From NCBI RefSeq assembly GCF_002224675.1, contig NZ_NMPZ01000006.1:62001-126000 (forward strand): a stretch of DNA of 64,000 bases, given 5' to 3'. The stretch is from Segatella copri (GTDB taxonomy: Bacteria; Bacteroidota; Bacteroidia; Bacteroidales; Bacteroidaceae). Positions 24,185-30,629 of the stretch are shown piece after piece (positions within the stretch are counted from its first letter, which is position 1; every line of letters starts with the position of its first letter). A program made the position numbers and the translations under genes. The notes below the pieces were generated by a model that was given only the letters and a program-made list of their open reading frames with translations, ran no database searches and was not told where the DNA came from.

Positions 24185-25096
24185 ATGGTTATGAAGTATT
24201 TAGATCCTAAGGCAGACCTTACGTTCAAGAAGATATTCGGCAATCATCCGAAAAGAATGATCAGCCTTCTGAACGCACTCCTGCCACTCAGTGAAGAAGA
24301 GCAGATACACGAGATAAAGTATCTGCCTACAGAACTTGTACCCCAGCTCGAAGGGGGCAAAAACACCATTGTGGATGTACTCTGCACCGATGCAAGAGGT
24401 AGAAAGTTCTGTGTGGAAATGCAGATGGAATGGTCCGACGCATTCCAGCAGCGAGTACTGTTCAATGCATCCAAGCTCTATGTGAGTCAGGCTAAAAAGG
24501 GAGGAAAATACAGTGAACTGCAACCCGTATATTCTCTCAACCTGATAAATGATATCTTTGCGCATGATACTCCAGATTTCATCCACAACTACCGAATCGT
24601 GCATGACAAAGACAGCAATAAGGTCATCGAAGGCTTGCATTTCACCTTCATAGAACTTCCGAAGTTCACTCCACATTCCATCACCGACAAGCGGATGATG
24701 GTATTGTGGCTCCGTTTCCTCACGGAAATCAATTCCAATACGCAGAAGATTCCTGCTGACCTGCTCAATGACCCGGAGATTGGAAAAGCCGTAGAAGAGT
24801 TGGAAATTTCCGGCTTTACAGATGCCGAACTCAGAGCCTACGACAAGTTCTGGGATTCAGTAAGTGTTGAAAGAACCCTCCTGGATGACAGATATCAAAA
24901 AGGTAAGGAAGAAGGAATAGCTGAAGGCATGGAAAAAGGTAGAGCTGAAGGCATGGAAAAAGGCATGTCACAACGAAGCCTTGAGATTGCCCGAAAGATG
25001 TTGGCAAAGGGCTTAGATGATACCACTATTATGGAAATGACAGGGTTAAGCCTGGATGAAATCAGGCTATTGAAATCGCAAATGAATAAAATATAA
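24185..25096 (+). CDS. Rpn family PD-(D/E)XK nuclease / putative transposase (copy 1)
   Basis: A 303-residue PDDEXK_2 protein. N-terminal LDPKADLTFKKIFGNHPKRM is the family signature. Active-site residues are Asp in TIVDVLC and the E-x-Q pair in KFCVEMQMEW. The C-terminal quarter has the family's repeat (EEGIAEGMEKGRAEGMEKGM) followed by a small helical domain (LEIARKMLAKGLDDTTIMEM, TGLSLDEIRLLK). Rpn proteins are DNA endonucleases linked to recombination and, in enterobacteria, to phage defence. It is flanked by element C fragments on both sides. Confidence 0.88.
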   Translation: MVMKYLDPKADLTFKKIFGNHPKRMISLLNALLPLSEEEQIHEIKYLPTELVPQLEGGKNTIVDVLCTDARGRKFCVEMQMEWSDAFQQRVLFNASKLYVSQAKKGGKYSELQPVYSLNLINDIFAHDTPDFIHNYRIVHDKDSNKVIEGLHFTFIELPKFTPHSITDKRMMVLWLRFLTEINSNTQKIPADLLNDPEIGKAVEELEISGFTDAELRAYDKFWDSVSVERTLLDDRYQKGKEEGIAEGMEKGRAEGMEKGMSQRSLEIARKMLAKGLDDTTIMEMTGLSLDEIRLLKSQMNKI

Positions 25097-25101
25097 AACA
25101 A

Positions 25102-25157
25102 CCCGTCCCGAAATCCGCCGGGACGCCTAGCGGAGGAAAGAGATATCCGGCGCTAGG
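25102..25157. repeat. Palindromic element C, copy 2 (right end only)
   Basis: AAATCCGCCGGGACGCCTAG, CGGAGGAAAG, GATATCCGGCGCTA, matching the right end of the copy at 25883-26103. It starts five bases after the Rpn copy 1 stop codon. Confidence 0.75.
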
Positions 25158-25173
25158 GAATAATAAATCAAAA

Positions 25174-25388
25174 ATTGAAGTTTCGCATATGGTTCATGTA
25201 CGGGCTGAAGGCCCAAAAGCTCCTAGCCCAGGGCATCGCCCTGGGTATAATGGCAATCTTTAAGGCGCCCTGTAAGGGCAAAAGCTTTGTATATTGCCCG
25301 GTATTTTAAAGCTTCTGCCCTTTACCTTTCCCTTCGGCCGGTGACCGTTGGTTCAGGGCGTGTGGGGCAAAACTTGCGAAAGTTCAAT
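25174..25388. repeat. MITE-like palindromic element B, copy 2
   Basis: Ends are ATTGAAGTTTCGC and GCGAAAGTTCAAT, a 13-base inverted pair with one mismatch. Inside are GGGCTGAAGGCCC, AGCTCCTAGCCCAGGGC, GCCCTGGGTATAATGGCAA, GCCCTGTAAGGGCAAAAGC and CAGGGCGTGTGGGGC. It has no coding capacity. Confidence 0.8.
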
Positions 25389-25390
25389 CA

Positions 25391-25448
25391 AAGATAAACA
25401 GAAATCCCCCATCCTACTTTCTCAAGCGGGATGGGGGTTTTGCTTATG
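25391..25448 (+). terminator. Terminator-like block, AATCCCCCATCC family copy 1
   Basis: AATCCCCCATCC / GGGATGGGGGTTTT stem, with flanking AGATAAACAG and TGCTTATGT. The same block follows Rpn copy 3 (29615) and higBA (27030), so here it may mark a lost gene end. Confidence 0.7.
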
Positions 25449-25882
25449 TAATAATTAAACCTAAAAAACAAAAGCAAGTATCAACTCTTCAGGAGTTGGT
25501 ATTTATATTTATAGATATATGATATCTTTTGGATTTTCGGAATAAAAGCCCTGCCGGCTTTCACAAGCAGGCAGGGGATAATTATAAGTAAAAGATGTAA
25601 ATAGATGTACCACTGTACAACCTACTTATTAAAACTATAAAATTAATCTTGCAGATTCTACACACATTAATCTGCTTCCTTGAATATGAAGGAGGCATAT
25701 TCACATATACCCGCAATCAATAGACTCTAATTCTTGCGATTATTTACCACAGGCTATCTCTAGCCTACCTATTATATCTCGAACTGTCTTTTTAGAAAAC
25801 GCCCCGGCGGAGACATAACTTCCGCCGAGGCGCGGCATTTTCATGCGCATTCTATGAAATGAATTTCTTCCGTTCTAGACTG
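25449..25882. other. Gene-free stretch with isolated hairpins
   Basis: No ORF, promoter match or repeat family member is seen. It contains hairpins CAACTC-TTCA-GGAGTTG near 25475, CCCTGC...GCAGGG near 25550-25575 and CGCCCCGGCGGA...TCCGCCGAGGCG near 25800-25834. Confidence 0.5.
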
Positions 25883-26103
25883 TCCTCCGTTAGGCGTCCC
25901 GACGGATATGCTATCCGTCGTAAAAAAGGTTCGACCTATTAAGCCGGGGGATTTGTAATCCCCCTATCCCATCGATATGCCGGCTAATGCCTGGTTGCTG
26001 GGGATTGCAAATCCCCAGAGCATAAAGAGGTTAGGTCAGTTTTTGACGGCGGATTGCAAATCCGCCGGAACGCCTAACGGGGGATGGGCATATCCGGCGC
26101 TAC
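25883..26103. repeat. Palindromic element C, copy 3 (complete)
   Basis: About 220 bases. The outer inverted ends are CCTCCGTTAGGCGTCCC and its partner GGAACGCCTAACGGGGG. Inside are four GGAT[A/T]NNN[T/A]ATCC palindromes with different extensions: CGACGGATATGCTATCCGTCG-like, GGGGGATTTGTAATCCCCC, CTGGGGATTGCAAATCCCCAG-like and GGCGGATTGCAAATCCGCC. GGTTCGACCTATTAAGCC and ATATCCGGCGCTAC are further marks. Confidence 0.85.
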
Positions 26104-26154
26104 TGGCTGCATAAAAATCATCCCCCAACCTGCAAACTGCGGGCTGGGGGGGGG

Positions 26155-26222
26155 TGCAATCCCCTATCCCATCGATATGCTGGCTACTGCCTGGTTGCTG
26201 GGGATAACATATCCCCAGAGCA
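26155..26222. repeat. Palindromic element C, copy 4 (middle part only)
   Basis: AATCCCCTATCCCATCGATA followed by GCTGGGGATAACATATCCCCAGAG, matching the centre of copies 3 and 5. Confidence 0.75.
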
Positions 26223-26304
26223 GAAATAAAGCAGTAAATACCTTAATTTATTCTAAAATACAAAATTATATAGCCAAAATATATCGTTTTTCAAAATTTA
26301 TATA

Positions 26305-26312
26305 TATCTTTG
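26305..26312 (+). promoter_or_regulatory. -7 promoter element of higBA
   Basis: TATCTTTG followed by CACTTATAATT, about 24 bases before the higB ATG. Confidence 0.65.
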
Positions 26313-26336
26313 CACTTATAATTAATAAAGAGAATT

Positions 26337-26636
26337 ATGAGAATTATTTCGCATAGAAAACTAAAAGAGTTTTATGAATCCCCAGGACGAGAAGACTCTA
26401 AAGTTGCCCTTGAAAGGTGGTACCAGATAGCAGAAGAAGCAGAATGGCATAACTTTTCCGATATTAGAGCAGACTTCCCTGATGCCGATTACGTAGGTAA
26501 TCAACATTACGTATTCAACATCCGAGGAAATAACTATAGATTAGTAGTTGTCATAAAATTCACTATAGGCCGACTTTTTGTAAGATTTGTCGGAACACAT
26601 AGTGAATACGACAAAATTGACTGTACCAACATTTAA
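26337..26636 (+). CDS. higB: HigB-type mRNA interferase toxin
   Basis: A 99-residue RelE-fold toxin. MRIISHRKLKEFYESPGRED at the start, WHNFSDIRADFPDADYVGNQ, then VFNIRGNNYRLVVVIKF and a C-terminal FVRFVGTHSEYDKI match the HigB family, which cleaves mRNA on the ribosome. The toxin precedes the antitoxin, which is the usual hig order, with an 11-base gap. It has its own Bacteroidetes promoter. Confidence 0.9.
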   Translation: MRIISHRKLKEFYESPGREDSKVALERWYQIAEEAEWHNFSDIRADFPDADYVGNQHYVFNIRGNNYRLVVVIKFTIGRLFVRFVGTHSEYDKIDCTNI

Positions 26637-26647
26637 CATCAAGAATT

Positions 26648-27010
26648 ATGGAAAAAATAACAAAAGAACAGTATGAGTTTGCACTCAACAGAATAGAAGA
26701 GCTTTTACCATTGGTAACGGATGAAACTCCTGCTAATGATAAAAATGCCATTGAACTGACATTAATGTCAGATATTGTGGAGTCATACGAAAAGAGACAT
26801 TTTCCTATAGGAAAGCCTTCAGTATCCGAACTCATTGAACTTTCACTGAGTGAAAAAGAAATGACACAAAAACAATTAGCAACAGAAATCGGAATAAGCC
26901 CTTCCCGCATTAACGATTATATTACTGGACGTTCGGAACCTACATTAAAAATTGCCAGATTGCTTTGCAAGGTACTGAATATTACTCCTGCTGCTATGTT
27001 ACAATACTAA
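26648..27010 (+). CDS. higA: HigA-type antitoxin (XRE helix-turn-helix)
   Basis: 120 aa. The N-terminal helical part (1-60) is acidic. Residues 65-115 are an XRE HTH: LSEKEMTQKQLATEIGISPS, RINDYITGRSEPTLKIARLL. It should neutralise the preceding toxin and repress the operon promoter. A stem with the AATCCCCCC-type terminator sequence follows 20 bases after the stop. Confidence 0.92.
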   Translation: MEKITKEQYEFALNRIEELLPLVTDETPANDKNAIELTLMSDIVESYEKRHFPIGKPSVSELIELSLSEKEMTQKQLATEIGISPSRINDYITGRSEPTLKIARLLCKVLNITPAAMLQY

Positions 27011-27029
27011 GTAATAGTTTTCAGCTTAC

Positions 27030-27080
27030 AAGAAATCCCCCCATCCCGCTTTCTCAAGCCGGATGGGGGGTTTGCTTATG
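27030..27080 (+). terminator. Terminator of higBA, AATCCCCCATCC family copy 2
   Basis: AAATCCCCCCATCC / GGATGGGGGGTTT stem with loop CGCTTTCTCAAGCC, then TGCTTATGTG. Confidence 0.75.
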
Positions 27081-27162
27081 TGATAGAGAGAGATTTATGA
27101 ATGTCTATCAGGCAGTTTTCCCACTTTTTATTTGGGCGTTTCAGGAAAAAAGCGTAATTTTG
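27077..27162 (+). promoter_or_regulatory. Repeated Rpn upstream segment U with promoter, copy 1
   Basis: TATGTGATAGAGAGAG, GTCTATCAGGCAGTTTTCC, TTTG at 27131-27134, 20 bases, TAATTTTG at 27155-27162. The promoter is complete. The segment recurs before Rpn copy 3 and, without its -7 element, at 30369. It also contains a 23-codon ORF (MNVYQAVFPLFIWAFQEKS...) of doubtful meaning. Confidence 0.7.
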
Positions 27163-27197
27163 CAGTGAAACTAAATGTTGAACTAAATGAATGGCGT

Positions 27198-27461
27198 ATG
27201 AAACAGGTAGAAGAATGGGAGTATGAAGCAAGCAAGATGGCATACCGGGATATCAAGAACTCCATTGATACGGCGAAGCAAGAAGGTCTTGCGGAGGGTA
27301 TGGAAAAGGGTATGGAATTAGGTATGGAAAAAGGAATGAAAAAAGGAATGAACCAGAAAGCCCTGGATATTGCCAGGAATATGCTTGCTGATGGTGTTGA
27401 CATCAATCTGATCATGAAGTATTCCGGACTTACCCAAGAGCAAATAGAAAAATTAAAATAA
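27198..27461 (+). CDS. Rpn C-terminal domain protein, nuclease domain deleted (copy 2)
   Basis: 87 aa from the ATG at 27198. The first eight codons (MKQVEEWE) correspond to the start of Rpn copy 3, then the sequence jumps in frame to its C-terminal region (YEASKMAYRDIKNSIDTAKQ onward). About 200 codons holding the whole PD-(D/E)XK core are missing. The repeat tract is longer than in copy 3 (EKGMELGMEKGMKKGMNQ), while the final helical domain is nearly identical (SGLTQEQIEKLK). Promoter, start and stop are intact, so it may be expressed. It may be a decayed gene or a free antitoxin-like C-terminal domain. Confidence 0.75.
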   Translation: MKQVEEWEYEASKMAYRDIKNSIDTAKQEGLAEGMEKGMELGMEKGMKKGMNQKALDIARNMLADGVDINLIMKYSGLTQEQIEKLK

Positions 27462-27469
27462 GATATTAT

Positions 27470-27690
27470 CCCCGCTAGGCGTCCCGACGGATTTGTAATC
27501 CGTCGTAAAAAAAGGTTCGACCTATTAACCCGGGGGATTTGAAATCCCCCTATCCCACCACCATACAGTCTACAGCCTGATTGCTGTGGATAACATATCC
27601 CCAGAGCATAAAGAGGTTAGGACATTTTTTGACGGCGGATTGCAAATCCGCCGGGACACCTAACGGAGGATAGGGATATCCGGCGCTGCT
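27470..27690. repeat. Palindromic element C, copy 5 (complete)
   Basis: The same order of modules as copy 3: GCTAGGCGTCCCGACGGATT, GGGGGATTTGAAATCCCCC, GTGGATAACATATCCCCAG, GGCGGATTGCAAATCCGCC and ATATCCGGCGCTG. It begins eight bases after the stop of the truncated Rpn gene. Confidence 0.85.
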
Positions 27691-27699
27691 AATTTGTGT

Positions 27700-28029
27700 T
27701 TAAGTTGTGAATTCAATTTTACGCATCACAAGGATGCAAGTTATTAAAATAGTAAGAATAGTAAAAGGAGCTGCACACAAGAGTGCCGGGAAAAAATCCC
27801 ACGCTACCAGATACCAGTATGAATACATTGGAAGCATAACAGATAATCCACCCCAAGAAAAGCATTTGAACATACTTAATGGTTCTTTTAAAGGATGTAT
27901 TCTTTGCCCACAATGATTGCATTCGGTATAATAATTGGTACCATGCCAAAAATACTTACTTATAACTCGCAATGACACTTGCTTACCACAAGTGGGGCAT
28001 ATTGCATTCGAAAGATTTATGTCTAACAT
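27700..28029 (-). CDS. Zinc-ribbon membrane protein, unknown function
   Basis: 109 aa. Residues 11-43 form a zinc ribbon (CPTCGKQ ... CNHCGQ), followed by two hydrophobic segments (about 58-80, MLPMYSYWYLVAWDFF, and 82-102, LLCAAPFTILTILITCILV). A cytoplasmic ribbon with two membrane helices is predicted. A good promoter precedes it. I do not recognise a specific family. Confidence 0.65.
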   Translation of the reverse strand: MLDINLSNAICPTCGKQVSLRVISKYFWHGTNYYTECNHCGQRIHPLKEPLSMFKCFSWGGLSVMLPMYSYWYLVAWDFFPALLCAAPFTILTILITCILVMRKIEFTT

Positions 28030-28069
28030 ATTATTGTTGCGTTTTGAAGTTTAAACTAAATTTTCATTG

Positions 28070-28077
28070 CAAATATA
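28070..28077 (-). promoter_or_regulatory. -7 promoter element of the zinc-ribbon gene
   Basis: Minus-strand TATATTTG (plus CAAATATA), 41 bases before the ATG at 28029. Confidence 0.6.
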
Positions 28078-28162
28078 CGAAATTAAGTTGAATCCTGCAA
28101 GACTAATCGGCATGAACAAGACAAAAAGTGTGATAAATAGCATAAAACCAAACATAAGATAG

Positions 28163-28444
28163 TTTCTTGGCTACTTTTTCTCTGAAAATGGCGTTGTAAG
28201 AGCTTTCCTTAGAGAAGGTAAATCTGTATCAATTAACCATTCTCTAAATGACTTAGAACAGCAACTCAATCCCGATGTGTTCTTTCGCGTCAACCGACAG
28301 TACATTATAAACATATCATTCATTGAGAAGCTCACCAAATTCTTTAACTATAAAATGATTATCAAACTCTATGGCTTTACTGATTTACAGATCATCGTCA
28401 GCAAAGAAAGAATCTCCCAACTCAAAAGTTGGTTAGACAGATGA
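28163..28444 (+). pseudogene. LytTR DNA-binding domain fragment
   Basis: A 93-codon open frame without a start codon, preceded directly by TAG. The translation has LytTR hallmarks: VVRAFLREGKSVSINHSLND, LEQQLNPDVFFRVNRQYIIN, ISFIEKLTKFFNYKMIIKL, then IIVSKERISQLKSWLDR before TGA. LytTR domains form the DNA-binding end of response regulators. The receiver domain and start are missing, so this is the 3' remnant of a regulator gene. Confidence 0.8.
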
Positions 28445-28485
28445 CGAAATAAAGAAACAATTGGTCATCGTGACCTGCCTGGCAT

Positions 28486-28635
28486 CCAAATCCCCCTATC
28501 CCATCACTATAAAGACTACAATCTGGGTGCTGGGGATAGCATATCCCTAGAGCCTAAAGAGGTTAGGTCATTGTTTGACGGCGGATTGCAAATCCGCCGG
28601 AACGCCTAACGGAGGAAAGGGATATCCGGCGCTAC
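28486..28635. repeat. Palindromic element C, copy 6 (right two thirds)
   Basis: AAATCCCCCTATCCCATCAC, CTGGGGATAGCATATCCCTAG, GGCGGATTGCAAATCCGCC, GGAACGCCTAACGGAGG and ATATCCGGCGCTAC. It ends immediately before the U segment of Rpn copy 3. Confidence 0.85.
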
Positions 28636-28655
28636 GAAAGTTTTCCTACTTTTTA

Positions 28656-28687
28656 TTTGGTCGTTTCAGGAAAAAAGCGTAATTTTG
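28656..28687 (+). promoter_or_regulatory. Promoter of Rpn copy 3 (within segment U copy 2)
   Basis: TTTG at 28656-28659, 20 bases, TAATTTTG at 28680-28687. The upstream open frame from 28657 overlaps the promoter, which supports the start at 28723. Confidence 0.75.
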
Positions 28688-28722
28688 CAGTGAAACTAGA
28701 TGTAGAATTAAATGAATGGCGT

Positions 28723-29595
28723 ATGAAAAAGGTAGAAGAAAGATACATCAGCTTGCTGACCGACTTCGGCTTCAAGCGAATATTCGGAACGGCAATGAAC
28801 AAGGATTTGCTCATTTGCTTCCTCAACAGCTTGTTTAATGGCAGACAGGTTGTGAAGGATGTGTCGTATCTGAATCCGGAGCACGTGGGAGATGTATATA
28901 CCGACCGCAAGGCCATCTTCGACGTATATTGCGAAGGCGAAAACGGCGAGAAGTTCATCGTGGAAATGCAGAATGCTTACCAGACTTATTTCAAGGACCG
29001 CTCTCTCTTCTACTCCACTTTCCCGATTCGCGAGCAGGCACCAAAGGGGAGCGACTGGGATTTCAAGCTCAATCATGTCTATACTGTTGCGCTGCTCAAC
29101 TTCAACATGAATGAAGATGCCTTCGACAAGGAGAAGATCCGCCATCATGTACAGTTGTGCGATACCACTACCCACAAGATTTTCTACGACAAGCTGGAGT
29201 TTATCTATGTAGAGATTGCGAAATTCAATAAGACACTAGGAGAACTGGAAACGCTCTACGAGAAGTGGCTTTATGCGCTGAAGAATCTCTATAAGCTTAC
29301 CCAGCGCCCGAAGGAGCTGTGCGACAAGGTGTTCGACCGTCTCTTTGAGGAAGCCGAGATTGCCAAGTTCACTCCACAGGAGATGAGGGAGTATGAAGCA
29401 AGTAAGATGGCATACCGGGATATCAAGAACTCCATTGATACGGCGAAGCAAGAAGGTCTTGCGGAGGGTATGGAAAAAGGAATGAACCAGAAAGCCCTGG
29501 ATATTGCCAGAAATATGCTTGCCGATGGTGTTGACAGCAATCTGATCATGAAGTATTCCGGTCTTACCCAGGAACAGATAGAAAAATTGAAATAA
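28723..29595 (+). CDS. Rpn family PD-(D/E)XK nuclease / putative transposase (copy 3, full length)
   Basis: 290 aa from the ATG at 28723 (MKKVEERYISLLTDFGFKRI). Active-site elements are Asp in AIFDVYCEGENGEK and E-x-Q in FIVEMQNAY. The middle helical region is typical of the family (RPKELCDKVFDRLFEEAE). The C-terminal section has one short EGMEKGMNQ repeat and the terminal helical domain also found in copy 2. Possible internal starts for a C-terminal product are ATG 29383 and ATG 29407. Only moderate similarity to copy 1 suggests two lineages. Confidence 0.9.
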   Translation: MKKVEERYISLLTDFGFKRIFGTAMNKDLLICFLNSLFNGRQVVKDVSYLNPEHVGDVYTDRKAIFDVYCEGENGEKFIVEMQNAYQTYFKDRSLFYSTFPIREQAPKGSDWDFKLNHVYTVALLNFNMNEDAFDKEKIRHHVQLCDTTTHKIFYDKLEFIYVEIAKFNKTLGELETLYEKWLYALKNLYKLTQRPKELCDKVFDRLFEEAEIAKFTPQEMREYEASKMAYRDIKNSIDTAKQEGLAEGMEKGMNQKALDIARNMLADGVDSNLIMKYSGLTQEQIEKLK

Positions 29596-29614
29596 GATAT
29601 TATTTTAGAAGTAA

Positions 29615-29670
29615 CAGATAAACAGAAATCCCCCATCCTGCCTTCTCAAGCCGAATGGGGGTTTTGCTTA
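29615..29670 (+). terminator. Terminator of Rpn copy 3, AATCCCCCATCC family copy 3
   Basis: ACAGATAAACAG, AAATCCCCCATCC / GAATGGGGGTTTT stem, then GCTTA. One mismatch in the stem. Confidence 0.7.
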
Positions 29671-29707
29671 AAATATAGGATTGAATGAATGTTAATGCCG
29701 GATAGGA

Positions 29708-30157
29708 TTATCTGTCAATTTCAGCACGGATGAATTTACCGGCACTGCTGTAATACAGGTCGTAGCCTGGGATGTCTATTTCGTAACCACCTATCTCCTT
29801 CTCTATCTTATACGGCTGCTGTGAAGGATAGCGCTTGGCAATGTCCGCAGCGATAACATCAGGAATGATGCCTGATGGCAAAGCTGAGAACTTGCAGTCC
29901 ACGCTCTTCCACTCTCCCTTGTTGTTGAAATCTATTTTGGTTCCATCGTTCAATGTTGCCTCATATTCCCAATTTCCGTTGTCCTTCTCCTTCTCTACAC
30001 GGGAGTAGGTAGCAGTAGGAAAATACTGCTTAACAAACTGCTGAGCCTGTGCTGGCAACTCAGCATAACCGATTTCTTTCTCATCACTGCCGTGACAAGC
30101 TACTGCTACCAAAGCAAAAACAATCGACAGAAATGTCGCTAAAAACGTTCTTTTCAT
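29708..30157 (-). CDS. PepSY-like (DUF2874) lipoprotein
   Basis: 149 aa. N-terminal signal MKRTFLATFLSIVFALVAVA with a Cys at 21 suggests a lipoprotein. Two repeated beta-lactamase-inhibitor-like/PepSY-like units follow: LPAQAQQFVKQYFPTATYSR with YEATLNDGTKIDFNNKGEW, and IAADIAKRYPSQQPYKIEKE with YEIDIPGYDLYYSSAGKF. Such periplasmic proteins are common in gut Bacteroidales; their role is unknown. It has its own promoter and stands alone between mobile-looking sequences. Confidence 0.85.
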   Translation of the reverse strand: MKRTFLATFLSIVFALVAVACHGSDEKEIGYAELPAQAQQFVKQYFPTATYSRVEKEKDNGNWEYEATLNDGTKIDFNNKGEWKSVDCKFSALPSGIIPDVIAADIAKRYPSQQPYKIEKEIGGYEIDIPGYDLYYSSAGKFIRAEIDR

Positions 30158-30266
30158 GTTGTTACAATTTAAATTTTGATGTTACTATTTTAATTATTTA
30201 TCACTTATTATTATACACTATCGTATAACCCGTATATTGCCATACACGGGGTTGTTTTATATGCTA

Positions 30267-30297
30267 CAAACATACTAAAATAATTTCAAACTACAAA
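30267..30297 (-). promoter_or_regulatory. Promoter of the PepSY-like gene
   Basis: Minus strand TTTG (plus CAAA 30294-30297), 19 bases, TATGTTTG (plus CAAACATA 30267-30274). Leader of about 100 bases. Confidence 0.7.
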
Positions 30298-30368
30298 ACA
30301 TTCGCCCCATATTTTAGAGTGTTTTAACGGTTATAATTGCATTATGATTTATGACATACCTTCTTAGG

Positions 30369-30436
30369 TATGTGATAGAGAGATTTATGAATGTCTATCA
30401 GGCAGTTTTCCTACTTTTTATTTGGTCGTTTCAGGA
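30369..30436 (+). repeat. Orphan copy 3 of the Rpn upstream segment U
   Basis: TATGTGATAGAGAG, GAATGTCTATCAGGCAG and TTTTTATTTGGTCGTTTCAG are nearly identical to 27077-27146, but the sequence diverges before the -7 element and no Rpn gene follows. It is a scar of a lost or moved Rpn gene. Confidence 0.75.
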
Positions 30437-30545
30437 AGCTAGTTTCCTACAGATTTCACAGATAACACAGATGCATAGACTTACTATAATAATTGTTTTT
30501 TCTTTCAAGTGGCGAACAACTCTTGATTTCCGCCCCAAAATTTTG

Positions 30546-30553
30546 TATCTTTG
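30546..30553 (+). promoter_or_regulatory. -7 promoter element of the HU-like gene
   Basis: TATCTTTG followed by CATTGTC, giving a leader of about 70 bases. Confidence 0.65.
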
Positions 30554-30629
30554 CATTGTCATTGAAACACAATGGCTTGCAGAAACAAAAGCTCTGCAAT
30601 CAATGTTTAACTAAAATGTTTTTTGAGTT

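Noticed and set aside
26084-26356. 90-codon plus-strand open frame overlapping element C copy 4 and the higB start
   Set aside because: Made of repeat sequence and running through the higBA promoter; no homology recognised.
27104-27168. Short ORF MNVYQAVFPLFIWAF... in the Rpn upstream segment
   Set aside because: It overlaps the -33/-7 promoter elements of the truncated Rpn gene; the copies at 28638 and 30369 are incomplete, so coding conservation is not shown.
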